64,000 nt of DNA from Opitutia bacterium UBA4506. GTDB lineage: Bacteria > Verrucomicrobiota > Verrucomicrobiia > Opitutales > Puniceicoccaceae. Under the pieces are notes generated by a model that did no database searches, was not told where the DNA came from, and saw nothing but the letters and a program-made list of their open reading frames with translations. Positions 15,203-23,176 of this stretch are shown piece by piece. Positions within the stretch are counted from its first letter, which is position 1; each line of letters starts with the position of its first letter. The stretch spans positions 62,001 through 126,000 of the forward strand of contig DGMY01000025.1 in NCBI GenBank assembly GCA_002388665.1, in the 5' to 3' direction. The position numbers were made by a program, and so were the translations under genes.

Positions 15203-15961
15203 ATGCTTCTACGAATCGAAAGTGCCATTCCCGAGGAGATTCAATCTGGTGTGTACAATTGGAACAATCGGAACCGCAACGCCCGCACCATTGTAGTTCT
15301 CCAATTGACATTGGCGGGGTCCTGCACCTTTCAGTGGGATCAAAACCGAGCTGAAGTCGATGCGGGGAAAGCGATGTTCTTCTCTTTCAACGAGAACTCC
15401 AGCTACTACCGGGAAGACCCGAGCGCCCCACCGTATCACAACAGCTGGATTAGTTTTTCCGGACCGACAGCGATCGATATCCACCGAGCTGTATGGGAAA
15501 AAGCGGGACCAATTCTACCCCTACAGCAAATGCCTCGAACCCTGGAGAACTATCAAAACCTCCTCACCAGCTACAAAAAAGGGATCTGGGCCAACCAATG
15601 GCGTCAAGCGACCGACGCCTTTCGATTCGGAATCGTGATGCTGGAGGAGTTGGATGCCATGTTTCAGCCGAAGGATCCCATCGAGCGCTGCCGCCAACGG
15701 ATCGCTCAAGACTACAGGGATCCCTTTACCGTGGCTGAAATTGCGGCGCAGGAGAACATTACAGCCGAGCACCTGACGCGAGAGTACAAGAAGCGAACCG
15801 GCTCCACACCGGCGCTGGACCTACGAAAGAACCGGCTCAGTCACGCGCGTTCTCTCCTCCGTTCTCACGCCATACCGGAGATTGATGCAGCTCGATTCGC
15901 CGGCTTCCGCGATGTCCGCTCGCTGAGGAGCCTTCTCCGCAAAGAGGCCGACGACACCTGA
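15203..15961 (+). CDS. AraC-family transcriptional regulator
   Basis: The 252-aa protein has an N-terminal cupin-like sensing domain (about residues 1-130, with TLAGSCTFQW and a Pro-Pro-Tyr-His-Asn segment) and a C-terminal pair of helix-turn-helices (about 160-250): FTVAEIAAQENITAEHLTRE as the first and a second that ends FAGFRDVRSLRSLLRKE. This is the standard sugar-responsive AraC/XylS layout. The second helix lacks the usual FSR GFxxxxYFS match exactly but follows the pattern. Divergent orientation to the GH4 gene suggests it controls glycoside use. Confidence 0.85.
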   Translation: MLLRIESAIPEEIQSGVYNWNNRNRNARTIVVLQLTLAGSCTFQWDQNRAEVDAGKAMFFSFNENSSYYREDPSAPPYHNSWISFSGPTAIDIHRAVWEKAGPILPLQQMPRTLENYQNLLTSYKKGIWANQWRQATDAFRFGIVMLEELDAMFQPKDPIERCRQRIAQDYRDPFTVAEIAAQENITAEHLTREYKKRTGSTPALDLRKNRLSHARSLLRSHAIPEIDAARFAGFRDVRSLRSLLRKEADDT

Positions 15962-15995
15962 AACTCCAATCCGCACTCCGGCGAGAGCGACTGGA

Positions 15996-17237
15996 CTATT
16001 CTCCAGGTCCCTCTGTATCGGCGCTCCGATCAGGCAGTAGCTGAATGGTCGAGCCGAACTCCTTCGAAAAGGCCGTCCGGCACCATTCGGTCAATCGAGA
16101 CGGATCGACCTCATCCACAGCACCCAGCAAGGATTCACCCAGGTCGATCTCCAACCCCTGGACGGCTCTCATCGCGAGCCGCATTGCGCGCCAGCTCGAT
16201 TTTTGCCGGTTCATCCGAACCCCTGAGCGGACCTGTGCTCGCCCGGTTTCCAATTCCTCTTCCGAGAATCCTCTGATCCCCAGACGCATGAGAATCTCGT
16301 CCAAGCGATCCAGAAGAAAGGTGGCTTTGGACTCCTCACAACCGGAGACAAAGGCCAGCAGCCCGGACTGTGATCCGGCGAGGAAGCGAGCCGATGAGAA
16401 GTACGCCAACCCATGTCGTTCCCGAATCTCTTCGAAAAGAGGTCCCGCCAGTCCATTCAGACAAGCCAACGCGATATGCCTACTATAGGAATTCTCCGAT
16501 GAAACTCCGCCGGACGGAAATACTCTGAGGACAATGCTTTGTTCACGGGCATGGCGCACGACCTCTTGAAAAGGTTCCACCAAGGGCATAGCAGAAATTC
16601 CAGGCCTATCCTTCATCTTTGCCTCGTCCGCAAAGAACCGAGCCTGTACCCACGGACCCAATTCCGGCGAATCGAAATCGCCACTGATTGCCATGACCCT
16701 GGGACGCTTCCGAAGAAAATGGTTCCCGAACTCGTTCATCCGGTCAGGCGAAACCTCCTTCAGGCAATTTTCGCTTCCCAAAGGCCCGAAACCGAGAGCT
16801 GATTCACGAAAGTAACAGCGCCGGGCACGAGCCATGATATCGGACGAAGGATCATCCCGGACCTCTTGAATCAACGCGATTTTCGAAGAGCACTCCCTCT
16901 CCAGCAAACGCGCACTGACCTCCACTCTCTCGAGAATTCGACCCAACAATTCCAGAGACTCCCGCAGTACATCCGGAAGACAAGAATAGCGGATCCCTGA
17001 GACCGTCTCGGTACAGAAAGCGGACAGACCACTGCCCCATTGATCGAAACGATCTACAACCGCCTCCTCAGGCAACAAGCCGCCACCACACCGAATCAGT
17101 TCCAATAAAAGACCTGTATAGCCGAATCTAGCCGGACCGTCGGTTTCCTCGGAACCCGGAAACCCCACACAAACGCTGACGAGGCCCGATCCGGGAATAG
17201 GATCGAGAAATAACGAAGAGGATTCTACATCGCTCAT
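15996..17237 (-). CDS. M16-family peptidase-like protein, non-catalytic subunit
   Basis: A 413-aa protein with the two-lobe M16 fold signature (for example GLAYFSSARF and the C-terminal RAMRLAMRAVQGLEIDLGE region), but without the zinc-binding HxxEH motif near the N-terminus. In bacteria an active M16 subunit often pairs with such a partner, which helps form the substrate chamber. The ATG at 17237 overlaps the stop of the upstream catalytic gene as ATGA; the longer frame would extend 24 residues into it. Coupled translation supports a heterodimer made in equal amounts. Confidence 0.8.
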   Translation of the reverse strand: MSDVESSSLFLDPIPGSGLVSVCVGFPGSEETDGPARFGYTGLLLELIRCGGGLLPEEAVVDRFDQWGSGLSAFCTETVSGIRYSCLPDVLRESLELLGRILERVEVSARLLERECSSKIALIQEVRDDPSSDIMARARRCYFRESALGFGPLGSENCLKEVSPDRMNEFGNHFLRKRPRVMAISGDFDSPELGPWVQARFFADEAKMKDRPGISAMPLVEPFQEVVRHAREQSIVLRVFPSGGVSSENSYSRHIALACLNGLAGPLFEEIRERHGLAYFSSARFLAGSQSGLLAFVSGCEESKATFLLDRLDEILMRLGIRGFSEEELETGRAQVRSGVRMNRQKSSWRAMRLAMRAVQGLEIDLGESLLGAVDEVDPSRLTEWCRTAFSKEFGSTIQLLPDRSADTEGPGE

Positions 17238-18502
17238 GCGGCACCTCCCGGATGCAATTGTCCCGCAATCGCTCGATCCGGACTCAAGTACTGGTTCAAA
17301 TACTGGCAAAAATCCTGATTCTCAAACGCACCTAAAATTGCGGCCTCCATCTCCCAAGTGGAAACCGACAGCAGATTGCGAAAACTCTCACCTCCACGGG
17401 AGGCCCAACCCTCGATCGTTTCATCCTGGCGCAGACGATCGAAACGCAGACGATCTCGACCTCGTTGGAAATCTTCCGGAGAGAGACCAACGGCCGCGAT
17501 CTTCGTTAACTCATCGAAAAGAAGATCCTCCGTCTCAGCTAAATCACTACCTTCGGCCAACCACGAGAATCCTAGTAGAGAAGAATTTCCGAGAGAATAG
17601 ACATAGCCATCAAAGAAATGGACTAACTCTCTCTCTCGCCGAATCACCCGGCTCAAGGAACTACTTTCGCCGCCTGAAAGCACCTCGACTACCCACTCGG
17701 CCATGAGAACCTCCTCCAACGATCTCGTCGGAACGACGAAGAGAACGGTCCCTCGCCCGCCTTCCCAATCTCCACGCAATCGGAGACGAACAGGAACCGG
17801 CTTATCGGCAAATTCCGGATCCAAAAAGCCTGCAGAAGAATTCAGTCGCCCCTCGCCCAGCGCTGGAGCGACCGCGTCCGCCGTGCGATGCAGCCCTGGA
17901 CTCAAGTCCCCGGCCATCAGTAGAAATGAGTCGCAGGAACGATAGTACTCTCGGTGAAAACTCCTCAAATCTTCAATCGTGAGAGCGCGAAACCGCTCCT
18001 CTAAACCGATGACTGGAAAGCGCAGCAGATCGCTCGTTAGCCCGGCCTCCATTAGCGCATCAAACAAAAAACTGTCGGGGTCATCCCGATACATAGCGAT
18101 TTCCCTGAGGATAACATCGCGCTCCGACGCAAATCCCTCCTCGGCCAAACTGGGACTCCACACAAAGTCTGCCAGCAACTCCAGTCCCTTCTCGGCCTGA
18201 TCCGCCGGAAGATCGATATGATAAACAGTTCGATCGTAAGAAGTATAAGCATTGAGAAAACCACCCAGCCGCTCGGCCTGACGATTGATCTCCAATGCGG
18301 TACGATTCTCAGTCCCCTTGAAAACCATGTGCTCGAGAAAATGGGCGACACCGCTCCCGGGAAACTGAGCCTCCATGCGGCTTCCCGCACAGACCCAAAT
18401 CTGCAACGAAACGACCCCGGACCCGGGGCGACTCATCGCCAAGTAGGGAACTCCACCTGCCAAAGACCCGGAGCGCACCTGATCGATGCGTTTTCTCTCC
18501 AT
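17234..18502 (-). CDS. M16-family zinc metallopeptidase, catalytic subunit (processing-peptidase-like)
   Basis: The 422-aa protein carries the inverted zinc motif HFLEH at 54-58 followed by MVFKGT, and downstream a Glu in RDVILREIAMYRDDPD that matches the third zinc ligand region. M16 peptidases degrade small or unfolded peptides or process precursors. No signal peptide is seen, so it likely acts in the cytoplasm. I choose the ATG at 18502; a GTG at 18526 would add eight residues. It follows the Minf_1886 gene closely and is coupled to the non-catalytic subunit. Confidence 0.88.
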   Translation of the reverse strand: MERKRIDQVRSGSLAGGVPYLAMSRPGSGVVSLQIWVCAGSRMEAQFPGSGVAHFLEHMVFKGTENRTALEINRQAERLGGFLNAYTSYDRTVYHIDLPADQAEKGLELLADFVWSPSLAEEGFASERDVILREIAMYRDDPDSFLFDALMEAGLTSDLLRFPVIGLEERFRALTIEDLRSFHREYYRSCDSFLLMAGDLSPGLHRTADAVAPALGEGRLNSSAGFLDPEFADKPVPVRLRLRGDWEGGRGTVLFVVPTRSLEEVLMAEWVVEVLSGGESSSLSRVIRRERELVHFFDGYVYSLGNSSLLGFSWLAEGSDLAETEDLLFDELTKIAAVGLSPEDFQRGRDRLRFDRLRQDETIEGWASRGGESFRNLLSVSTWEMEAAILGAFENQDFCQYLNQYLSPDRAIAGQLHPGGAA

Positions 18503-18529
18503 GCCTTGTCCCGTCACTCCCACCACAAA

Positions 18530-18922
18530 TCAGTGGGTTTCGGGTAGAAACGGTTTTTCAAAAGCATCATAAAAATCGTACCCCTTCTCGAAATCTCGAA
18601 TATCGTCATCATCGGTCTTACCGAGCACACCGTAGTCGACCAGCTCGAAGACAATGGTTCCAAAATCGCGGCACGACTCGATGTTCCAATGATCCAAAAC
18701 CGCCTTAGTCATCGGACCATATTGTTCCAAGGCAAACGAGCGAATCCCCTCGAGGAGCTTCGGTCCCGAGATGTGCTGACGCACCTTCAGCTCCCCACGC
18801 TCCCGCAAATTGGCGACAGTGAAATCCAGCCCCTGCCGAACAAACACATAGGCATTGGGGTGAAAACGACCATTCTCCGCGCAGATCCGGTCGATCACTT
18901 CACTGAATTCAGGAGACTGCAT
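18530..18922 (-). CDS. Minf_1886-family protein (Verrucomicrobia/Planctomycetes-type conserved protein)
   Basis: The 130-aa acidic cytoplasmic protein matches my memory of the TIGR04138/Minf_1886 family: an N-terminal FxxVIxxIxxxxxRFxPxAYxFVxxGLDFT pattern, then HISGxxLLxGIRxxALxxYGPM and the C-terminal GxIVFxLVxxGVLGKT(D/E)xDxxxDFxxGYDF. The family is, as far as I recall, restricted mainly to Verrucomicrobia and Planctomycetes, so it supports the taxonomic placement. Its function is unknown. It is likely cotranscribed with the two M16 peptidase genes just downstream. Confidence 0.85.
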   Translation of the reverse strand: MQSPEFSEVIDRICAENGRFHPNAYVFVRQGLDFTVANLRERGELKVRQHISGPKLLEGIRSFALEQYGPMTKAVLDHWNIESCRDFGTIVFELVDYGVLGKTDDDDIRDFEKGYDFYDAFEKPFLPETH

Positions 18923-18999
18923 GATTCAATCATTCCCTATTTCCAAAAGAAACCTCAAATCCAAATCACCTGATTTAGAAAGAAATAGGACCGGAGCGA

Positions 19000-19266
19000 T
19001 CAACCCTCGCCTAAAAAGCTCCGAATCTCGGCCCGTTCCTCGCGCACACAGCCGGTTCGAGGGTCTTGTCCCGCCCTGCGATACCAATATCCCGCATTGC
19101 TATGGTCTCCCTCTTCACGATGCAAATTTGCATGGATCCAGAAAGCAGCCGGATCGTTGCCGGCCTGGACCAATTCATGAGAACCGGACCAATCGCCATT
19201 ATCGGCCAGCATTAGAGCCTCGAGCCATTGATCACGGGACGGAGGATTGAGTGAATTGTCAGACAT
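19000..19266 (-). CDS. Small conserved protein, unknown
   Basis: The 88-aa protein has the pattern LMLADNGDWSGSHELVQ followed by AAFWIHANLHREEGDHSNAGYWYRRAG, which I recognise as a small conserved protein found in many bacteria without a characterised role. It is rich in Trp, His and Asp/Asn, cytoplasmic, and begins with an ATG at 19266. It is 77 bases upstream of the Minf_1886 gene on the same strand and may be cotranscribed with it. Confidence 0.75.
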   Translation of the reverse strand: MSDNSLNPPSRDQWLEALMLADNGDWSGSHELVQAGNDPAAFWIHANLHREEGDHSNAGYWYRRAGQDPRTGCVREERAEIRSFLGEG

Positions 19267-19407
19267 AAGAAACGGTTAACACAAAACGCAAAGATCCTCA
19301 ACACGGAGAACGCAACGGAGTCGAACCAACGATCCGAATCTCTCCGTCTACAGCGCTCGCGTGGTCTACCTATTCCGGAACCCTTCCCCCCTGAATCACA
19401 ACAGGAA

Positions 19408-19434
19408 GGCCCCGGGAGTCATCGCCCCGGGGCC
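19408..19434 (-). terminator. GC-rich hairpin downstream of the VWA gene
   Basis: GGCCCCGG (19408-19415) pairs with CCGGGGCC (19427-19434). It is located 46 bases beyond the stop of the minus-strand VWA gene and upstream of the 88-aa gene. Few T residues follow on the minus strand. Confidence 0.5.
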
Positions 19435-19479
19435 CGATCTTAGACAGAGTGATCACCAGCCGGCAAATCGATCGGATCC

Positions 19480-20643
19480 TTATTCGTAGGTGAGACCCTT
19501 CCCCGCTCCCTGCTTGCGCACCATCGCCTTTACCTGCGAATCGAAACTGTCCTCATAGCCCGCTTCCTTGAGTTTCTCGTTTTCTGCCTCAAGATATTCT
19601 CTCCTGGCGCTCAAAAGATCACTCAGCTCACCCTGGATCTCATTCCTCAACTTAGTCTTTTGCTCAATATACTCGATTCGTTCGGATTCAGGGAGATCTT
19701 GTAGATTGGAGGGAAGCAAAGCCGGTTCGAGCTCTTCAATTTTGATTGAATCCTTCGCCAGTTCAGCCACCAGATCTTCCTCCCCACTGATGGCAGCGGG
19801 AGCAAAGGTAGTGGAATCGGCGGATCTCTCCAGATAGTCGTATCGGTCGGCAGCCGTTTCGGCACTTGCGCCCCTCGCATTGGCCACCTTGGAACTTCCC
19901 ACCCGCTGCCGATCACTATCGCCGTAGACGATAACGGTGTCGGCCATCTGACGATTCAGTTCCGCAATCTCGTCATCCATTGGGGTTCTGATTGATTCCA
20001 TACCTCCGGATTGCTGGATCGCGACATATTCTCCCTGAGAAAGATTTGCGATCTCCTCCCAGATCTGTCGGGTTCCGTCGATCGATCCACATTGAATCGT
20101 GTTGACAATGATCCCATCGGCCACCGCCTTCTGGCAAGATTCAGAGTATAGAACATCATCCTCGTAGTCCATGTGTGGAGGCGCATCGCCAACCAGGAAA
20201 AGTAGGCGTAAAGTGTCTGGATGGCTACTCCACGACAGCTGGTTCACCCCCTCCCACAGCGCTTGATTCACAGACTCAGGCTGGTCTCCCCCACCTCCGG
20301 CCTGAAACTCCATCAAATGAGCGTAAATCGCATCCAGATCTTCCGAGAGATCGTAGACCTGGGTAACGTAGTCGTCTTTGCGATCCCGATAGCCGATCAG
20401 TCCGAATTTCACCTGAGGCCGCTCGGACGCGCTCGAGATCTCATTGGCGATCGACCAGATTTTTTCTTTGGCACCCGCAATGAGCCCCCCCATTGAGCCT
20501 GTGGTATCCAAAACAAAAGCCACCTCGATCTGAGGACGAGCCGTAACCACTTCTGGAGTGGTCCCAGTGGGACGATCCCCCCACAAGAGGGAACCGGAAA
20601 TGAGCAAAGCGCTGGAGACAAAGTAGTTTAATCTAGATTTCAT
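19480..20643 (-). CDS. Secreted von Willebrand factor A domain protein
   Basis: The 387-aa protein begins with a signal-like segment (residues 1-22). It then has a VWA domain at about 37-235 with MIDAS motif DTTGS at 46-50 and a downstream GD in FLVGDAPPH. VWA domains bind ligands through a metal ion. The segment GGGGDQPESV matches a loop typical of this periplasmic VWA group. The C-terminal third is Glu/Lys/Leu-rich and predicted as coiled coil. The ATG at 20643 is used; an earlier in-frame start at 20673 is less likely. Precise role unknown; probably periplasmic or exported. Confidence 0.8.
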   Translation of the reverse strand: MKSRLNYFVSSALLISGSLLWGDRPTGTTPEVVTARPQIEVAFVLDTTGSMGGLIAGAKEKIWSIANEISSASERPQVKFGLIGYRDRKDDYVTQVYDLSEDLDAIYAHLMEFQAGGGGDQPESVNQALWEGVNQLSWSSHPDTLRLLFLVGDAPPHMDYEDDVLYSESCQKAVADGIIVNTIQCGSIDGTRQIWEEIANLSQGEYVAIQQSGGMESIRTPMDDEIAELNRQMADTVIVYGDSDRQRVGSSKVANARGASAETAADRYDYLERSADSTTFAPAAISGEEDLVAELAKDSIKIEELEPALLPSNLQDLPESERIEYIEQKTKLRNEIQGELSDLLSARREYLEAENEKLKEAGYEDSFDSQVKAMVRKQGAGKGLTYE

Positions 20644-20876
20644 GACGACAGTAAGGGATGGATGAAGGCCCAAAAGAGCAGGACGAATCAGTTCACATCG
20701 ATCTTCTCAAAATCCGCAGCTAATGTCGTCAGCTGCTCGTCATTTATATGTCAGGAAATTGTCAGCGACGGTGGTGAACACGCTGTCCCACAAACAACTC
20801 AGCGAGCAGGAAGGCGCGGTACTTCCGTTAGAGGAAGCTTGCCGATCACGGCCTTTCTCCCCTAGAAAATAGAATA

Positions 20877-21332
20877 ATGACCATCGTTCCCTCCAACTCC
20901 CCTTCTACATTCGCTCGACGGGACCAGCGCCGCTTCCCGGCTGGTTTCACGCTTCTTGAAGTTCTTATGGCTATTGCGCTGCTGGCGCTACTCGTAGGGG
21001 TTGTTCTGACCAACGTGGAAGGCCTTTTTGGTGGAGGGCAGCAAAAAGTAGCAAAGATCTTCATTGATCAAACAGCACGGACGGGGCTTGCCACCTTCCG
21101 CATGGACACAGGCCACTATCCCGCTGCCGGTCAGGGTCTCGAAGCTCTCTCCCAAAAACCATCCGGAGAAGACGATTGGAAAGGTCCCTATCTTGACGAG
21201 ATCCCCGATGATCCATGGGGAAATCCGTACCAGTACCAATTCCCGGGAACCCGTAGCAACAAAGGCTACGACGTATGGTCTTTCGGTCCGGACGGAACGA
21301 ACGGGACCGAGGACGACATCGGAAACTGGTAA
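20877..21332 (+). CDS. gspG: Type II secretion major pseudopilin-like protein (GspG)
   Basis: The 151-aa protein has a prepilin cleavage site RRFPAG|FTLLEVLMAIALLALL at residues 19-38 and a C-terminal domain with DTGHYPAAGQGLEAL, DDWKGPYLDEIPDDPWGNPYQYQ and a final SFGPDGTNGTEDDIGNW, which are diagnostic for GspG. GspG polymerises into the pseudopilus that pushes folded proteins across the outer membrane; calcium is bound by the C-terminal Asp-rich loop. No other gsp gene is found in the window, so this copy is either unlinked to the main cluster or part of a minimal system. Confidence 0.9.
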   Translation: MTIVPSNSPSTFARRDQRRFPAGFTLLEVLMAIALLALLVGVVLTNVEGLFGGGQQKVAKIFIDQTARTGLATFRMDTGHYPAAGQGLEALSQKPSGEDDWKGPYLDEIPDDPWGNPYQYQFPGTRSNKGYDVWSFGPDGTNGTEDDIGNW

Positions 21333-21377
21333 CCGTTTCTCGGAGTAAGGGTCCCCTCGCGAGAGGAGGCAACTCGT

Positions 21378-23030
21378 CTACTTCTTTCCCTTCGGGGCGG
21401 GCGGAGGAGGCTTGCGCAGCTCGTACTGCTTACGAAATTCCTCTGCTTTGATATACTCGCCAGACGTCTTGGCGACCTCTGAAGCCTTTTGCAAAACCGA
21501 GAGTTGAAGATCGAGCGGGGCACCCTGGCTGTTTGCCATCGCTTCCAGCAACCGCAGAGCCGAGGCAGTATCTCCCAGAGCGGCAAACTCCTCTGCGATT
21601 CCGACCACGACAGCGATCTCATCGGGGGCCACGGTGACGGAATAACGAAAGGGGCTGAGCAAATCGAGTGCCTCGACAGATCGACCCTCATTGCGCAAAA
21701 GGGCGGCGGTCTTCAACGCTAGTGCAAAACCGGGAGTTTCCATAAATTTCCGCTTCCCAAAATTCGCAGCCGCCGCTTCGCCTTTTTCCCGAATCAAACG
21801 GTTCATCTCACGGATAACCACGTACTGGGCGAAAGGATCAATCGGGCTAACCACCTGAATCTGCTCTTCCAGTGGGACCGCGAATGGACGGTAGAGAGGA
21901 TCCCCCAGGAGAATCGTTTGCCAACTAAAGAAGCGATTACTCCGCATCGCTGCCTCAGCCAAGGATTGGCCCTTCACGAGACTGTCGAAAAATAGAACCG
22001 GATTGTGGGTCCCCTCCAAGTAGGGTTCGAAGACGTTACCCACCGTCGCAGCCACTCCGCGCTCGACCAACGGGCCCGACCAACCCGCGTTTCGCTTTCG
22101 GATTGTTTTGGCCGAAAAACTATGGATGTGAAACGCGATCGCTCCTGGAGGAACCACGACATCGAGCTCCTTCCAGACACCAGCGATCGAGCGTGTGTAC
22201 CAACCCAGATACAGGACTGGCGCATCGAACCGGGCCGAGGCCTTGATCACCGGCCGACCACGATCGATATCCAGATCAAAATCGGTTTCCCCCCAAGCCG
22301 TGGCCACCTCTTCCATCCATCGGTCGCCATTCTTATGAGGACCCCCGATATCAATGTAGGCCCTCCCCTTGAGCCCATTCTCCTCGGCCTTCAACGCGGA
22401 ATCGATCATTCGACGAGCCGCACTGTAGGAAGGACCATCGATCCGGGAGACCCGCACCAACTTATCCATAGCCAAGGAGGAAGGATTTTCCTGATCGTAG
22501 ACCGGATTGTTCATCGGGCCGGCCAAGCGGTAATTTCCCAATGGCAGGAGGGCTAGTTCAGAATCGACCGACGCACGGGTCGTCCGAAACGGCTTCGGAA
22601 GACGTTTCTCATCGGAATCGTTATAGAAAAGCCCCTCGTGCTCTACGCGGAGAGGGACTCCTTTGCACAGAACAAGGGCGCCAATTTTATTCCCGAAAAC
22701 CATGACATTTTGCCGGGTGAATTCGTCGCGCCCACTGCGAACCGCGCCACTCATCCAGCCACTTCGGATGAAAGCTTCTGTCAACGGATCCCATACGGTT
22801 TTGACAAAATCCAATCCGGAAATGGTCTCCTGTTCGGGCATAGGAAATGCGAAAATATTGTCCTCGGGGATGCCTCGCCGCTCTGCGTAGTAACTCGCGA
22901 GCTCCAGCGACTTTTTGTCGGAAGAGTTTGCGACAATCACTACCGATTCCGGCTCGATAGCCGCCCGAGACGGGACAGCGGAACAAAATAGAAGTGCAAC
23001 CAGGGAAAAAATTGAGGGCCAACGAAACAT
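21378..23030 (-). CDS. TIGR03790-family exported protein
   Basis: A 550-aa protein with a cleavable signal (residues 1-23, ending SRA-A). The body shows the features I associate with TIGR03790: SVVIVANSSDKKSLELASYY and YYAERRGIPEDNI near the N-terminus, LVLCKGVPLRV at about 128, and a conserved core with HSFSAKTIR and GVAATVGNVFEPYL. The last 120 residues are helical with TPR-like content (AALLRNEGRSVEALDLL). The function of the family is unknown; it occurs in Verrucomicrobia, Planctomycetes and Acidobacteria among others. Convergent with gspG. Confidence 0.8.
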   Translation of the reverse strand: MFRWPSIFSLVALLFCSAVPSRAAIEPESVVIVANSSDKKSLELASYYAERRGIPEDNIFAFPMPEQETISGLDFVKTVWDPLTEAFIRSGWMSGAVRSGRDEFTRQNVMVFGNKIGALVLCKGVPLRVEHEGLFYNDSDEKRLPKPFRTTRASVDSELALLPLGNYRLAGPMNNPVYDQENPSSLAMDKLVRVSRIDGPSYSAARRMIDSALKAEENGLKGRAYIDIGGPHKNGDRWMEEVATAWGETDFDLDIDRGRPVIKASARFDAPVLYLGWYTRSIAGVWKELDVVVPPGAIAFHIHSFSAKTIRKRNAGWSGPLVERGVAATVGNVFEPYLEGTHNPVLFFDSLVKGQSLAEAAMRSNRFFSWQTILLGDPLYRPFAVPLEEQIQVVSPIDPFAQYVVIREMNRLIREKGEAAAANFGKRKFMETPGFALALKTAALLRNEGRSVEALDLLSPFRYSVTVAPDEIAVVVGIAEEFAALGDTASALRLLEAMANSQGAPLDLQLSVLQKASEVAKTSGEYIKAEEFRKQYELRKPPPPAPKGKK

Positions 23031-23176
23031 CGCCCTTCAGACTTTCGCATCCCCTCTAATCGGACAAGCCGAAATCGGGTTCCGGGGGCAATATGCTCTC
23101 GAATCCGATGTGGACCTTTGCGAACAATCTGTTTTTTTTCGAGAGTCAAACCTCAATCAAATTTCCCCGCGCGACT

